Shown here: positions 46,371 through 57,500 of the stretch, one piece after another
Numbering within the stretch: the stretch's first letter is position 1
Layout: the number at the start of each line of letters is the position of its first letter
From: Nematostella vectensis
Taxonomy: Eukaryota; Cnidaria; Anthozoa; Actiniaria; Edwardsiidae
Assembly (NCBI RefSeq): GCF_932526225.1
Contig: NC_064043.1
Coordinates: 15,374,085-15,438,084, forward strand
Direction of reading: 5' to 3'
Length of the DNA: 64,000 bases
Position numbers and translations under genes: made by a program
The notes under the pieces: model-generated
Database searches by the model: none
Seen by the model: the letters and a program-made list of their open reading frames with translations, nothing else
What the model was told of the DNA's origin: nothing

Positions 46371-46405
46371 TAGCGGCTCCTGGTTATCGGGAACTACTAG
46401 GGGCC
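46361..46405 (+). promoter_or_regulatory. Candidate -1 ribosomal frameshift signal
   Basis: GGGAAAC at 46361-46367 is positioned in the gag frame as G GGA AAC, immediately before the gag TGA. This is the X-XXY-YYZ form and a heptamer known from retroviral gag-pro junctions. Seven bases downstream, GGCTCCT (46375-46381) can pair with AGGGGCC (46399-46405), including one G-U pair, around a 17-base loop. The -1 frame is open from here into the protease. Confidence 0.7.
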
Positions 46406-47806
46406 CTGGATTTTAATGACAATCACAACTACACAATCGACAATCAAAGCGCGCTTACAATTAACGAAGAGAACTTTCAACAACACACACTACCAGCCAA
46501 TGACGCCACCTTTGACGCCAACATGGACGACTTACATTTTTACACACCAACTAATGAACATTTTCAGCTGGACGAATCAGTCTTCCCGAACAATGATTCG
46601 CCCGACACCAGAGACCAGACCGTGGAGAGTTTTGAAATTAATAATAACGATTTTTCTTCACAAGAGAGTGCACAAAGCAATCCAAATTTGGATACTAATG
46701 ATCGGCTCAGACCAGTACGTCGCACAATTTTTTCTGATGAGGTTATACAGGTCGAAGAAAGACCGCCTCGTGCATGTTTTCCACCCACAGAGGTGATGTT
46801 TAATTTTGAAGAGGGAACAACTCCCCAAGTATTGGCTGAAGGCCACAGTATATGCGACGAAACGTTTAATGACAATCATCAATCAATCCTAGATATGGAT
46901 TTTGGAATGGATAACAGCATTCTTCAGCAGCCAATGAGTCCCAGTCCAGAAGAGACTGATGCAAATTTACCAGAAATCAATACGATTATTAATACTTCAG
47001 ATTCAAATTTCGGCAATCAAAATAATGGCACGGATGTTACGATCAATGTTCCATTTCTTACAACGGACAATTTAATGCTTCACGGTCAAATCTCTGGTCA
47101 CAACGTCGACCTTTTGGTAGATACTGGCGCCGCGATAAGCTGCATCAGCTCGTCTACCTGGCGACGGCTAAACACAACAAACAATTTACAGCTGCGCGAC
47201 CCCAGTTCAGCAGCGCTTCAGACGGTAGGCGGTCATAGCTTAACAATACTAGGCATATTTACAGCAGATTTATCACTAGGCAACAGGGTATTCACCCTAG
47301 ATTTATTGGTAATCAAGAACCTCACTTACGATGCTATCTTGGGAAAAGATTTCTTAATACAGCATAACGCGCAGATAGACTTAGCGTCACGCTCCTTGAA
47401 CCTAAGACCACCTTTTCAATGCCCATTTAATGAATTCCCTTCATTAGATTCACGCGTTACTCAGCCTGCAACGGTATACGCACACCGGGTCCTCATCATT
47501 CCGTCATTTTCCAAGTTTAGTGCACCCGTTCATATTGATAATCGCAAGCTCACTCAAGCACAGCCTCCGCTCACTATACCATCACAAAACCTACACATTA
47601 ATTATAACATTACAAGAGCGCAAGTATTGGCTTCTGTCAAACTAATCAATCCAGGCTCACAACCAGCCACTATCCACGAGCGCACAACACTCGGGACAGA
47701 CGTTCCCTTCCGGGTAATCAAACAAAGCGGGCAGTTTCCGTTTGACCCAGGAATTATTTGTAAAAACATCATTAAAACCCAAGAAAAACGTTTGGACCAT
47801 CGGTAA
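46362..47806 (+). CDS. Protease region of LTR element 3 (via -1 frameshift)
   Basis: The frame continues from the gag stop in the -1 register. An ATG occurs only at 46523, so a frameshift start is more likely. After an acidic, Asn/Asp-rich linker comes an aspartic protease: LLVDTGAAISCIS (47110-47150), then a ILGKDFL flap-side motif about 85 residues later. A proline-containing linker typical of the protease-to-polymerase junction follows and the frame ends at TAA 47804-47806. No reverse transcriptase motif follows; the deletion joint probably lies at about 47.7-47.85 kb. Confidence 0.75.
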
Positions 47807-47844
47807 ACGGCAAGGTTGTTTACTTGATAAAAACGGTGGACAGT

Positions 47845-49311
47845 ATGGCTACGAAGTTAAATCGAGTGACCGAGGACATGAAAATTGTTAAGGATACATT
47901 TGTCCGATGGCGGCTAACCTTTCGGGAGTTTGCTAAAAAGGACAATTGCAACAAAAACATGCAAATGGAGTTTTTATCAAAGTACGCCATGGAAATTAAC
48001 ACTGCATTTGCCACAATCCTGCGCTTGTCGGAAATTCGCGATGCAGTCGCACAATTTTCTAGGATAACCAGTAAAACACTTGTGGGATACGATTCACTTC
48101 CGCCCTATATCAATCGTCAAGTGGCGGACAGATTGGAAACGGATCCCTCCCTTATAGTTACAAAACAATTGTTAGATGAAGGCGTTCCACTTCTTATGGA
48201 ACCTATGGTGGATTTTACGCTTTTGGACGAAGGCAAAAAGCTCTCTGTATCCCAAAGTAAGTTAGAAGCCACTATGCTTTTCACACTACCAATTGTTACT
48301 TCGGTACAACACATGTGTACTATAGAAAACCTTACCCCCTTAAAATTTAACGTATCCAACACTTGTTTCACCGGCCCAGTTCTTCAGCGTAATCTACTAC
48401 TAATCACATGTAAAAAAAATCAAATGCTGGTCACTGATGCCATTCTATCAAAGTGTATGACAAACAATGAGTTTGTTCTGTGCCCCACTAACCTTCTTAA
48501 TGTCGTTCAAAATCCAAACTGGTTGGGGTTCCCTTGGTCTCCATACTCTCACATGGCTTATCCACGACACCACATACCGTCAAAGAACTGTGACGGCCTG
48601 AAGGAAATTCACCACATCGGCGGACGTTACTTCTTGTCTGCAACCTCGGGGACGTTGACCACAAACAATGGTCCCATGCGTGTGACACCTCTGGCGGTAT
48701 TTCATTTACCCTGCAACGTATCCTTCGAGAGCGCTACGTCCGGTATCGGCGAATGCCCACAGCGTATGGAAATCGAATTACCGATTTTTGGAGAGACACA
48801 TCTCTAATATACCTCTTGGAAGTCGGTAATGGACGATAAACAATTAGATCTTCACTTCCGTACGCTTATCATTCCGCCGGTCACCGTCATGAACCACTCC
48901 ATTCTTCGTGGGCTAGACGAGACGTACCGAGTGCTCGATCGACAATTCACGGCACAGATTGACAAACTCCACGGCGACATCGATGCCATCAGCGAGGTTG
49001 AGGTCAACACAATCAACGAGATCCTACTATACAGTTCAGTAGCTGTCTCACTGTTGAACTTCGTCCTTCTTGTGGCATACGCTTGTTATCATCATGGTGT
49101 TTTCGAGCGCCTCAAGCATCAGCGCCACACGCCCCCCAAACGCTCTTTACCTCCACACGAACCTCACTTTGAGTTGGTACCGCCACTCAAGAAACCACGC
49201 TGCGAGTCGGAGGAAGACGACGAAGAGGAGCATGACCTCAAGCGACCGTCCGTCGTTGACGACACAGAGCTGGTACACCCCACGGAACCTCTCAGAGCAA
49301 CTTACGCTTAA
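47845..49311 (+). pseudogene. Env-like C-terminal part of LTR element 3, with one in-frame stop
   Basis: One frame runs from upstream of the ATG at 47845 to TAA at 49309-49311, interrupted by a single TAA at 48805-48807 (21 nt later the frame has an ATG). The first part has regularly spaced cysteines after a helical region. The second has a polar stretch and then a hydrophobic segment of about 20 residues (about 49030-49095) followed by a basic, proline- and acid-rich tail. That layout, and its position just before the polypurine tract, resembles the ectodomain stem, membrane anchor and cytoplasmic tail of errantivirus/baculovirus F-like envelope proteins (recollection of layout, not a search). 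The N-terminal part and signal peptide are missing. Confidence 0.55.
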
Positions 49312-49842
49312 CCAGCCACTTAAACACCTCCACCCGGATGAACTGAGTTCATGCGGCGAGATCGCTTGAATTCCGGCTAGGAAAACGGACACTCTCTCGC
49401 TCTGTTATTTACGGCCTCCAATTCAACTAAGCCAAAGGAGACTACTTTCTCTTTACTTATTACTTTCTGTTGCTCGGATACAATATTCGTTTACCTTTCA
49501 ACTTGGTAAATATTTCATGTTATAAAAAGTGTTTTCAATCACACTGTAAAATTTATTCTTAGTTTTTTTTTTCAACAGAAAGTCATTTTTCTAGTTCTCT
49601 TTGGTGAATTTGGAGTTATTTAGCTTGCCGTAGCAGTCAAAAGCACTCACGCTTTATTATAATCATATTCAAATTAGGATATATTTACTCAGGGCTTTCA
49701 AAAACAAAACAAACAAAAAAATTATATACACATTGATTTTCAATTTTTCTTTTATCGGACATCTTCTCTAGTTTAGCATGAATCATTTACATGATATATC
49801 AAATTTTCAAGCGGGGACGCTTGTCTTCAAAGGGGGAGGCCA
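49312..49842 (+). other. 3' untranslated part of LTR element 3
   Basis: AT-rich non-coding sequence between the env-like frame and the 3' LTR. It ends in the polypurine tract AAAGGGGGAGGCCA at about 49829-49842. Confidence 0.7.
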
Positions 49843-50655
49843 TGTTATGATAGGTTATGTTAGAATGAATCCGTATTTTGTTAATTGTAGTAAGCAAATA
49901 GACAAAGTTAAGATATTTGCTCTAGCTAAAAGGGTTGTTCAAGGTTGAGAGTATTCTTGAGGCATTGATAGTTTTTGTTGATTTAGCTTGAATAGGAAGT
50001 TGTTCGCTTAATTAGCGACATAATGACTTTTATCGGGTCGTACCATGTTTTAGGTACTTATCTGTCTTCAACTTTCCATTAAGTTGGTAAACTTACAAGT
50101 CTCTGTTTATATAGTTTCCTTTAGATGTCGTACGTTAATTGTCGGTATCATTAGCACAGCACGTAGGATCGCCCACACTCAAGTAGGAGGTGCTTAGCTC
50201 TGCAGTGTTGGCAATCTGATTAACTATGCTAATCAAAGTCAGCAAACATCACACCTACGCTACTTGAGCGACCAGTTCTTTCCCCTTCCATTCAATAACT
50301 TTCGATTACAAGTTACATATTTGTTTCTCCAAAGTTACCTTATGACCTTTCCTACCTACTCCCTTAGTTTCATGGCAAAGGACATTCGTTTTGTATCCTT
50401 AAATTCTTTTCAAAGCTTTCCTTTGTTACCGCTAATTTTGCCGACGGTTAATGATATCTGATGTAACTGTTTGCATTGTCAAGTACCGTCCAATCACCGC
50501 ATTCTGCACACGTGGTCAGTGCTTGTCAATCAAACGTACTACTTGTTTTACTACAAATAGGACCGCATTGTAATTCCTCATTACCTCTTCGTACCACTGA
50601 CTCAGAATAAAGGTACGACTCCGGTCTACAGAAGTCCTCCCGTCTAATCATTACA

Positions 50656-51744
50656 ACACTTTGCACATCATAAACCCAGAGCCTTTTTTTGCCAATGAAA
50701 ATAACAAGCTTAGTTAACAACACGCACGTCCCAGTCCTCGTTATAGACCATGAAGACATAACGAGCCCCAGCTTCTTAGCTCCAGCAACGTGCGCTGGAT
50801 CCTGCAGAGATTGTCCGTCTCGCGTACCATCTCGACGGGGGGCACCCTGGTTTCTAGTAATGAAAACATTCCTGCCCAACACATAGGCTGTCGTAATCTC
50901 TAAGTGTGAGGTGAGGAAACGTGTGTTTTATCTGTCAACGTATAAAGCTTCGTCACTTTGTCTAGTCGTCCAACCAAACAATCAAAGTAAGGGAAATGCG
51001 GAATGTTATCGTGAATATTCCGTTAGAAAATGTGAATTGAAAAACATGTGACGCAAAGTACGTAGGGTACAATCCAGGTTTTGCTCCGATAGGTTTCTGG
51101 TTAAGAATTCCTTTTGGGGGGATTCAAGCGTAAACTAAAAGAAAGGCAAAATCCACGCAAAATACTGGGCTTATATTCGCGCCGCTTTTTCGATATCTTT
51201 TTCTCAGTTTATATTAAAAATCCTTCATTATTAGGGTTTTTGGAATTCGCTGATCAAAACGGGAGAACGGCGCCCTTCTGTGTTTTAACTTTTTTTTTAT
51301 TGGAATAGGGATCTGCGTAGTTCTTTCTGCGTTCTACATTCCGTTAAACGAGCTTAGAAATGACTTCTGTACTTCTTTCCCTTATGGAGTTCCCTTTTTA
51401 TGCGAAGTGAACTTTATGATAATTCGTTTCTTGGAATCACATAATGTATTTTGCGGAGCTTCTCTTACTACCCTGACCTTTACTTGTTTACTATCAAGTC
51501 TCTTTTGCTATCATGACAATATTATAACAAATTTGATCATATTCAAATATGGGAGGCGGCCGACGAACCGGCCAGAAGACCTCCCAAAGGCATGTAGATG
51601 TCATAGTCATTCCGATTTAAACTTAAGTCCTAAGTGAACGTGTTATCATTATTATTTCACGCACGATACATAAGTAAAAATATACAAAGGCTGTTCAGCA
51701 GAAAGGGTTCGGATGACCCACGAGAATCCCGTTCGCCCAGGGGA
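50656..51744. other. Sequence right of element 3; possible decayed exon
   Basis: On the minus strand, 50885-50660 gives several alternative open frames with protein-like composition, for example RYVFMVYNEDWDVRVVN in one and DPAHVAGAKKLGLVMSSW in another. None could be linked to a family or to consistent splice sites, so the stretch may be a decayed exon. Element 3 is inserted at its edge. The remainder is AT-rich without features. Confidence 0.25.
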
Positions 51745-52440
51745 CAGGATCAAATTTGCTTTTAAGTTTGAATTGCAAAAGAATATCATTTTTTTTCTGT
51801 ACCCCAAGGCATTCAGTCATGTTACAATGACAGATCCTTTGCCCGGATAAACCGGCTAAGGTACAGAAATAAAAACTAGATCGAATTTCCTTTTTTATGT
51901 TTAAATCGTAAAAGCATGCTATTTTCTTCTGTACCCCAAGGCGTTCAGTCGTGTTACAACGACAGATCCTTTGCCCGGATGAACCGGCTAAGGTACAGAA
52001 ATAAAAAACTAGATCAAATATGCTTTTTTATGTTTAAATGCTAAAAAAAAAAATGCTATTTTCTTCTGTACCCCAAGGCGTTCAGTCATGTTACAATGAC
52101 ATATCTTTTGCCCGGATAAACCGGCTAAGGTACAGAAATAAAAACTAGATCAAATATGTTTTTTTATGTTTGAATGCAAAAAAGCGTTCAGTCATGTTAC
52201 AATGACAGATCCTTTGCCCGGATAAACCGGCTAAGGTACAGAAAAAAAAAACCTAGATCAAATATGTTTTTTTATGTTTAAATCGTAAAAGAATGCTATT
52301 TTCTTCTGTACCCCAAGGCGTCCAGTCATGTTACAATGACAGATCCTTTGCCCGGATAAACCGGCTAAGGTACAGAAATAAAAACTAGATCAAATTTGCT
52401 TTTCAGTTTGAATTGCAAAAGAATTTTTTTTCTTCTCTAC
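51745..52440 (+). repeat. About 132-137-bp tandem repeat with a hairpin per unit
   Basis: Five units occur. Full units place TTCTGTACC at 51795, 51927, 52064 and 52304, each matched about 65 bp later by its inverse GGTACAGAA (51860, 51992, 52129, 52369). A fourth, shorter unit (from 52184) lacks the left arm. Between the arms are CAGTCATGTTACAATGACAG and GCCCGGATAAACCGGCTAAG, each itself partly palindromic. The linker is AT-rich (AAAAACTAGATCAAAT). Confidence 0.9.
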
Positions 52441-53542
52441 CTCCGCCATCATGCGCAACACTTCACTACGGCGGGCGAAGGATGAGAATTCGCGCCATTG
52501 CTGATGCTTGTAAAATCCTCGCTTGTGCCGTCTGTGCTAGTTCCTGACTGCGGCTACTGGATTGATTGCGTTGGCTTGATCGATTCCGATTGATATAACG
52601 TCGGCTATATCAGAATATCGAGTGTTATTTTTTTTTCTCCGGGCTTGGATTCGTCTTGTCGCCTTCGTATTGTCCAATATCTTTGCAAGGCCGCTTAAAT
52701 CCATCTTTTCTATATTCCTATTGTTCTACATCAATAAAGCCGGAATAATGCCTAAGGCCGGGGCAATAACAACCGTCGGTATTACCGGTCCTCTTCGGTG
52801 CTCTTCTCCGTGTTTCACTTCTATGGCATAGCCATTGACAATTCTATATCCCGCCTGGAATTGCTTTTGAGTAAGCTACCTTTAAATTCCTTCCCTTGAA
52901 TGCCACATGTCTCTCGAGTTAGTAAGGTACCACTTATGATTTCGATCAACTCGCTGTATTGTTATGTTCACATCCCTCTCCGCGAGTCAGCTTGTTGTGT
53001 ACGCGAGCACGGGATTTTCTACGCGGCCCGTGATACGATTTTGGCGCCCTGTCGGTTTTTCCCTGAGCCCGGCCCCTAATTAAACATTTCTAATAAATTA
53101 AGACTAAATAGTTCAGATTACACAGGAAGAGTATCCCGATGAACTGATTGATTGTTGGCACCAGTAAGAAGTGTAGGTGACTTTTTTATTATTGGGTTTG
53201 ACCCTTTTACTATTGGATTATGACGTCGAGCATGGCAACCTCAGCGAACCAAAATTTGACTTCCGGAATTGCTGGGGCTCGTTATGGAAAGCGGCTGAAA
53301 TGCCTCAGACAGTGTGCATTTCACGTCTGGTTCTTTCAGCTTTCTATTGTTTTCTGCCGTCGCCTTTCTTCTTGAGTAAGGTCCATATAAAATTGAGCGC
53401 TAAGCATAAAATGAACAAAAACCGTCATTGCGTGAAGGCTACATTTGTTTCGTCACTCGGCTTCTCTTTTAAGCAAAACAATGCTCTGCGTTACGTATGA
53501 GAAGGATCAACGATTCGCAAAATACGACGATACACTAGGCGA
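52441..53542. other. Unique region, nothing firm
   Basis: This stretch contains short frames and an AATAAA at 52733-52738 but no recognised protein. Parts are more GC-rich than the flanks (52.98-53.08 kb). Confidence 0.35.
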
Positions 53543-53705
53543 TTTTGTACGCTCATATGAGCGAATTGAATCACCGGCGAAAGTGATCGCCATTATATCA
53601 GACGAAAAAGGCGTCCAGATATCGGCGAATTCGCCGCTACCGCAGCAGACAGACCTGGCGATTTTAAGCCGGTGATTGAAATTCGCTCGTACGAGCGTAC
53701 AAAAT
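53543..53705. mobile_element. Foldback/MITE with about 36-bp inverted ends
   Basis: TTTTGTACGCTCATATGAGC plus GAATTGAATCACCGG at the left is the inverted partner of CCGGTGATTGAAATTCGCTC plus GTACGAGCGTACAAAA at the right. The inverted similarity continues inward (GTGATCGCC against GGCGATTTT). It is about 160 bp long with no coding capacity. Confidence 0.75.
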
Positions 53706-53875
53706 ATGTATCTAATCGCGGATTTTAGCACGCTTTTATGATGATCGTGTTCGCGATTTTGTAATTAATTGCGGTTTGATCTTGTTTATAACAACATGCC
53801 TCGGAGTAGGGCAAAAATCTACGTGACCAGAAAGCGTCTTGAGGACAGTTTCTCTCATTTTCTGATGACTAAGCA

Positions 53876-54095
53876 CATACAGTCAAAGCTCTCTGAGCGA
53901 CCGCTCTCGTAAGGGGCTCGTAAGCGACCAGCCCCGATAACGACCACGATCACGAATCACCGATTGAATTTTCACACAAACTCTGTAATTCTAAGCTCTC
54001 GTAAGCGACCAGCTCTGTTAACGACCACAATTTCAAAACACAAACTGAGATTTTCTTTTATTTTTAAGCTCTCGTAAGCGACCACAATGATTTTT
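53876..54095. mobile_element. pogo/Tigger-like DNA transposon end fragment
   Basis: TACAGTCAAAGCTCTCTGAG begins a run containing three further copies of CTCGTAAGCGACCA and GTTAACGACCACAAT-like motifs. CAGT followed by CTCTCGTAAGCGACC-type ends preceded by TA is characteristic of pogo/Tigger-like elements (recollection). Only one end was found and no transposase. Confidence 0.45.
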
Positions 54096-54501
54096 GGCTT
54101 TACAACATCAGTCAACACCGGATAAACATCATATCCAATGCACGTTGAAATCACTTATAAAGCGGAAATGTTGCAATGTTTCACAAAAGCTGCCTTTCCA
54201 GTGGACAACTATTAAAGAATTCCATAATTTCAATTTTCTAACTTCAATTTCAACCATTTCTTTGTCTCCAGAAAATGTGTAAATGCAAGGAATCTCTAGT
54301 CCATTGCCAGCTCCACGATTTATCCTTTCTCCAGAAATACCCAGAGGTCCTGGCGGCTTAGCCTGCTCGCAGGCGGTACTACTCGGTGTTATCATCACGA
54401 AAAACCCGAACTGATTGAAAGCAGGCTACTGAGGCTCGTACCCAAATACCTTGAAATACTAATTCTTCTTGGTTTACATGAGCGTGGAAATAGACACAAA
54501 G
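54096..54501. other. Upstream region of the UGT gene
   Basis: No TATA box or other promoter motif stands out. The stretch would contain the promoter and 5' UTR of the glycosyltransferase gene. Confidence 0.3.
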
Positions 54502-57500
54502 ATGAAGATTTATATGTTTCAACTGCTTTATCTGTTATCTGTGTGCACCAAAGACACTCGTTCTTCTAAAATCGTCGCGATCCCCGTGTATGGGCAAAGT
54601 CACTACAGAGTAGTAGAGAAACTTTCGCAAGAGCTCAGGTCGCGGGGACACGAAGTAAGTACTCGTCACGTTCTACAATATCACAGTCAACCAGATAGAT
54701 ACACTTATTTTAAGATACACCCATTTCAAATAACATTCTCAGTGCAAATGCCAATTAGTGTCAAATGACAGTTCTTCTATCAAAAAATACCATGGAACTC
54801 GTCAAATTTCTTCTAAATGTAGGAAAATGTGGATAAATTCTGCGATTATATAACTAATATTAATCGTCTTAGTTCTTACAAATTGTTATACGCAGTTTTT
54901 GATCTTAGAACCGCCATTTTCCAATTGCCATTCGCCATTTCCACTGACAGCGTTTGTTGAAACAGAGATGTATGTTTGGCGTTTTTTATCATTGTGAAGA
55001 ACTATCGAACTCATAGGATTCAAGCATATGTTTTGCCACTTCGCCCTCTTTGATGTTATTTCGGCGAAACTAAAAATAGTGCGCAATATATCTAAAAAAC
55101 GATGAACAAAGCACTTTTGAATGACATAAATGAGGCTTGGACATATATCAAGGTTACTGCTGTAGTTAGCCCTAAAAATATGTCCAAAAAAGTTTATCTG
55201 CAAAAATGATTCGTTCAGGGCATTTTCTAGGATTCTAAAACAAATAAACTGGACTAGACCGACGCGCAAGATCTTATTAGGCACGAGAGTATTGGAGCAT
55301 TACATCGATTAAATGTTGGAACATTAGAATTCGGCTGATCTCCGCATAATTTGGCAGACACCTAGAGCTATAGTCTCAAAAGTGGTTTACGTTTCTTTTT
55401 AGAATGTTTTAATCAAAAGTTATTCTCGCCAAAAGGAAGGAAATAGCTACATTACGGCAAATTTGAAATAACAAAAACCTCTTCAATGGAATACGATATA
55501 GATAAAATGAGACTCCCTTTTGAAGTTTGATGTGCTGATGTAAATAAGACATATTATTGCGTTAATATAGGCGAGCAGTTAACGTACTAAAATTTACCCT
55601 TTAGACAACAGTGTGGTTCTGGGTATTTCGGTCCCTAACATAAAAATGGAATTTTTTTTTTCTTACATAGGGGGGGCGTGTGTCCTGTAATAACAGATGG
55701 ACCTTTAACCAATCAGAGCGCGCGATTTACGAGTATCGTTGTCTCGTTGCGTACCTTTTCTGTGCATGACAAGCTGTGACGTCATCTGTGTATCTATTCG
55801 AGAACAGACGCATGCAAAAATGGTATCTATTTGATATAAATCTGGCTCGCACATTTTATTTTTCAAACGCCCCGGTCGTGAAGAATCATTACATAATCGC
55901 CGATTTGTAAATTTATTTCTCTCTGCATTTGTGACTATTGCAGTGAAGGGCCAATATACAAAATCGCAGGTAAAAGAAATACAGAACCGTGGTCAATATA
56001 CGTATAGGAAAACACCCACATGCTATCATTTCTCAGGTGGCATTTCTTAACGTGGAATTCATTCCGTGATTTTCTGTTTCTCAAGTGGCATTTTACATTG
56101 GAATTCCTTCGTCATTGTTATTTTTCCTCTTTATCAAGTGCACTTTTTACCATGGAATTCATTCGCCAATGATGATTTTTCCTCTTTATCATGTGGCAAT
56201 TTTTTACCTGTAGCTCATTCTTCAATAATATAATATTTTCCTTTAGTTATATTGATAACGGTCCTGTACTTTTATATGCGTTTTTGTATATCGGCGCTTT
56301 ACTACAATACGTACGGACGCATGGACGGACGCAGACCGGACACCCCTTGTTACGTCATCAAATATAATAACTATCGCGAAAGGTAATAACCTCCAACGCA
56401 AAATGTAATAAGTGTTTAACACGAAATGTAATAAGTTTTCAACGCAAAATGCGAGGGAATATCTATAATGGTGAGAGTAAATAATATTAGATTGTTAAGT
56501 ATGAGCTTAGCACAAAAAAATAACGCTGAAATTTTCGATTCAGAGGTCATCACCTTATTTGGCCACTTCCATGCTTTAGCTCAATGCACAGTATTTTGCA
56601 GTCTGCAAATCTTCCAAGTTTTTGAAAATATATATAAGTGTAGTATCCATCCACAGGTTATTGTCTTCATAGGTGATGGTGTTAAGTATGGAGATGTCAA
56701 AAGCCACACAAAGCGTTTCAAACTAACAGAGGAGTTTAAAGAAATGAAATCCAAACAACAAGAATGGCTTACTTCAAGTTATCTCAACAGCAATAAAAAA
56801 CTGGCATTGTTTGACCATTTATTCTGTGATGCTCTACTGAACGACTCGCGCATACACGCCGAGTTAAACACTGCTGACCTAGTGCTCTCAAACTTGGTAT
56901 TCAACTGTGGGAGCTTGGTTGCCGATATGATGGACATTCCTCTCGTCACTGTCTCCACACTTGAGCTCACAGTGTATAATACTGAAATGTACGGGATTCC
57001 CGCGTGTCCATTGTCCTATGTCCCGCAGTACTCCTCAGGGCTGAGTGGAGATATGGGGGTCTGGGATCGAGTTAAAAATCTTGGAATGTATGCAGCTAAC
57101 TTGTGGATAAAAGAAGCTTATTTCTACCCGGGATATGACGAGCTGAAAGCCAAATACCGAATTAAGCCAGAGAAGACGATTCGTGAAAGTTTGATGACCG
57201 TGAGCTTGATTCTAATGGAAGCGGACTTCGTCTTGGCGCATGCGCAACCGCTACCCCCATGTGAGCGATATATGGAATTCTATCCTTTAAATCGATACCC
57301 ATCCCTCCCCCCTCTCCCCAACGGCGCCTTTTGTTAGACGCTAAAGGCGATACCAAAACAATCTTTCATCCCTAAGGAATTTTGTAAGTTAAACTTTTCT
57401 AAACCTCAAGGCCATTAAAGATTACATGTTCTGCTTTTCAAAGCAATATAGTAATCGAAACCTCTCTGAGTCAGACTAGACATAGCTAACACGCTTATTT

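Larger units (their letters stand above)
43917..50655 (+). mobile_element. LTR retroelement 3 with env-like frame but no polymerase
   Basis: Two 813-bp LTRs (43917-44729 and 49843-50655), starting TGTTATGATAGG and ending AATCATTACA, differ at only about two positions seen by eye. A 4-bp ACAC target duplication flanks the element. TTGGTGAAGAACCC after the 5' LTR is a primer-site candidate. AAAGGGGGAGGCCA is the polypurine tract. The interior has gag, a -1 frameshift signal, protease and an env-like C-terminal half. Reverse transcriptase, RNase H and integrase are absent, so this is a non-autonomous deletion derivative that must have moved with help from another copy. Confidence 0.9.

Noticed and set aside
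50526-50882. Minus-strand frame at the right border of element 3 as a gene
   Set aside because: Part of it is LTR sequence, and the remaining stretch is open in more than one frame without a family match.
52622-52831. Hydrophobic 69-codon frame
   Set aside because: Composition-driven, no homology recognised, and an AATAAA lies inside it.
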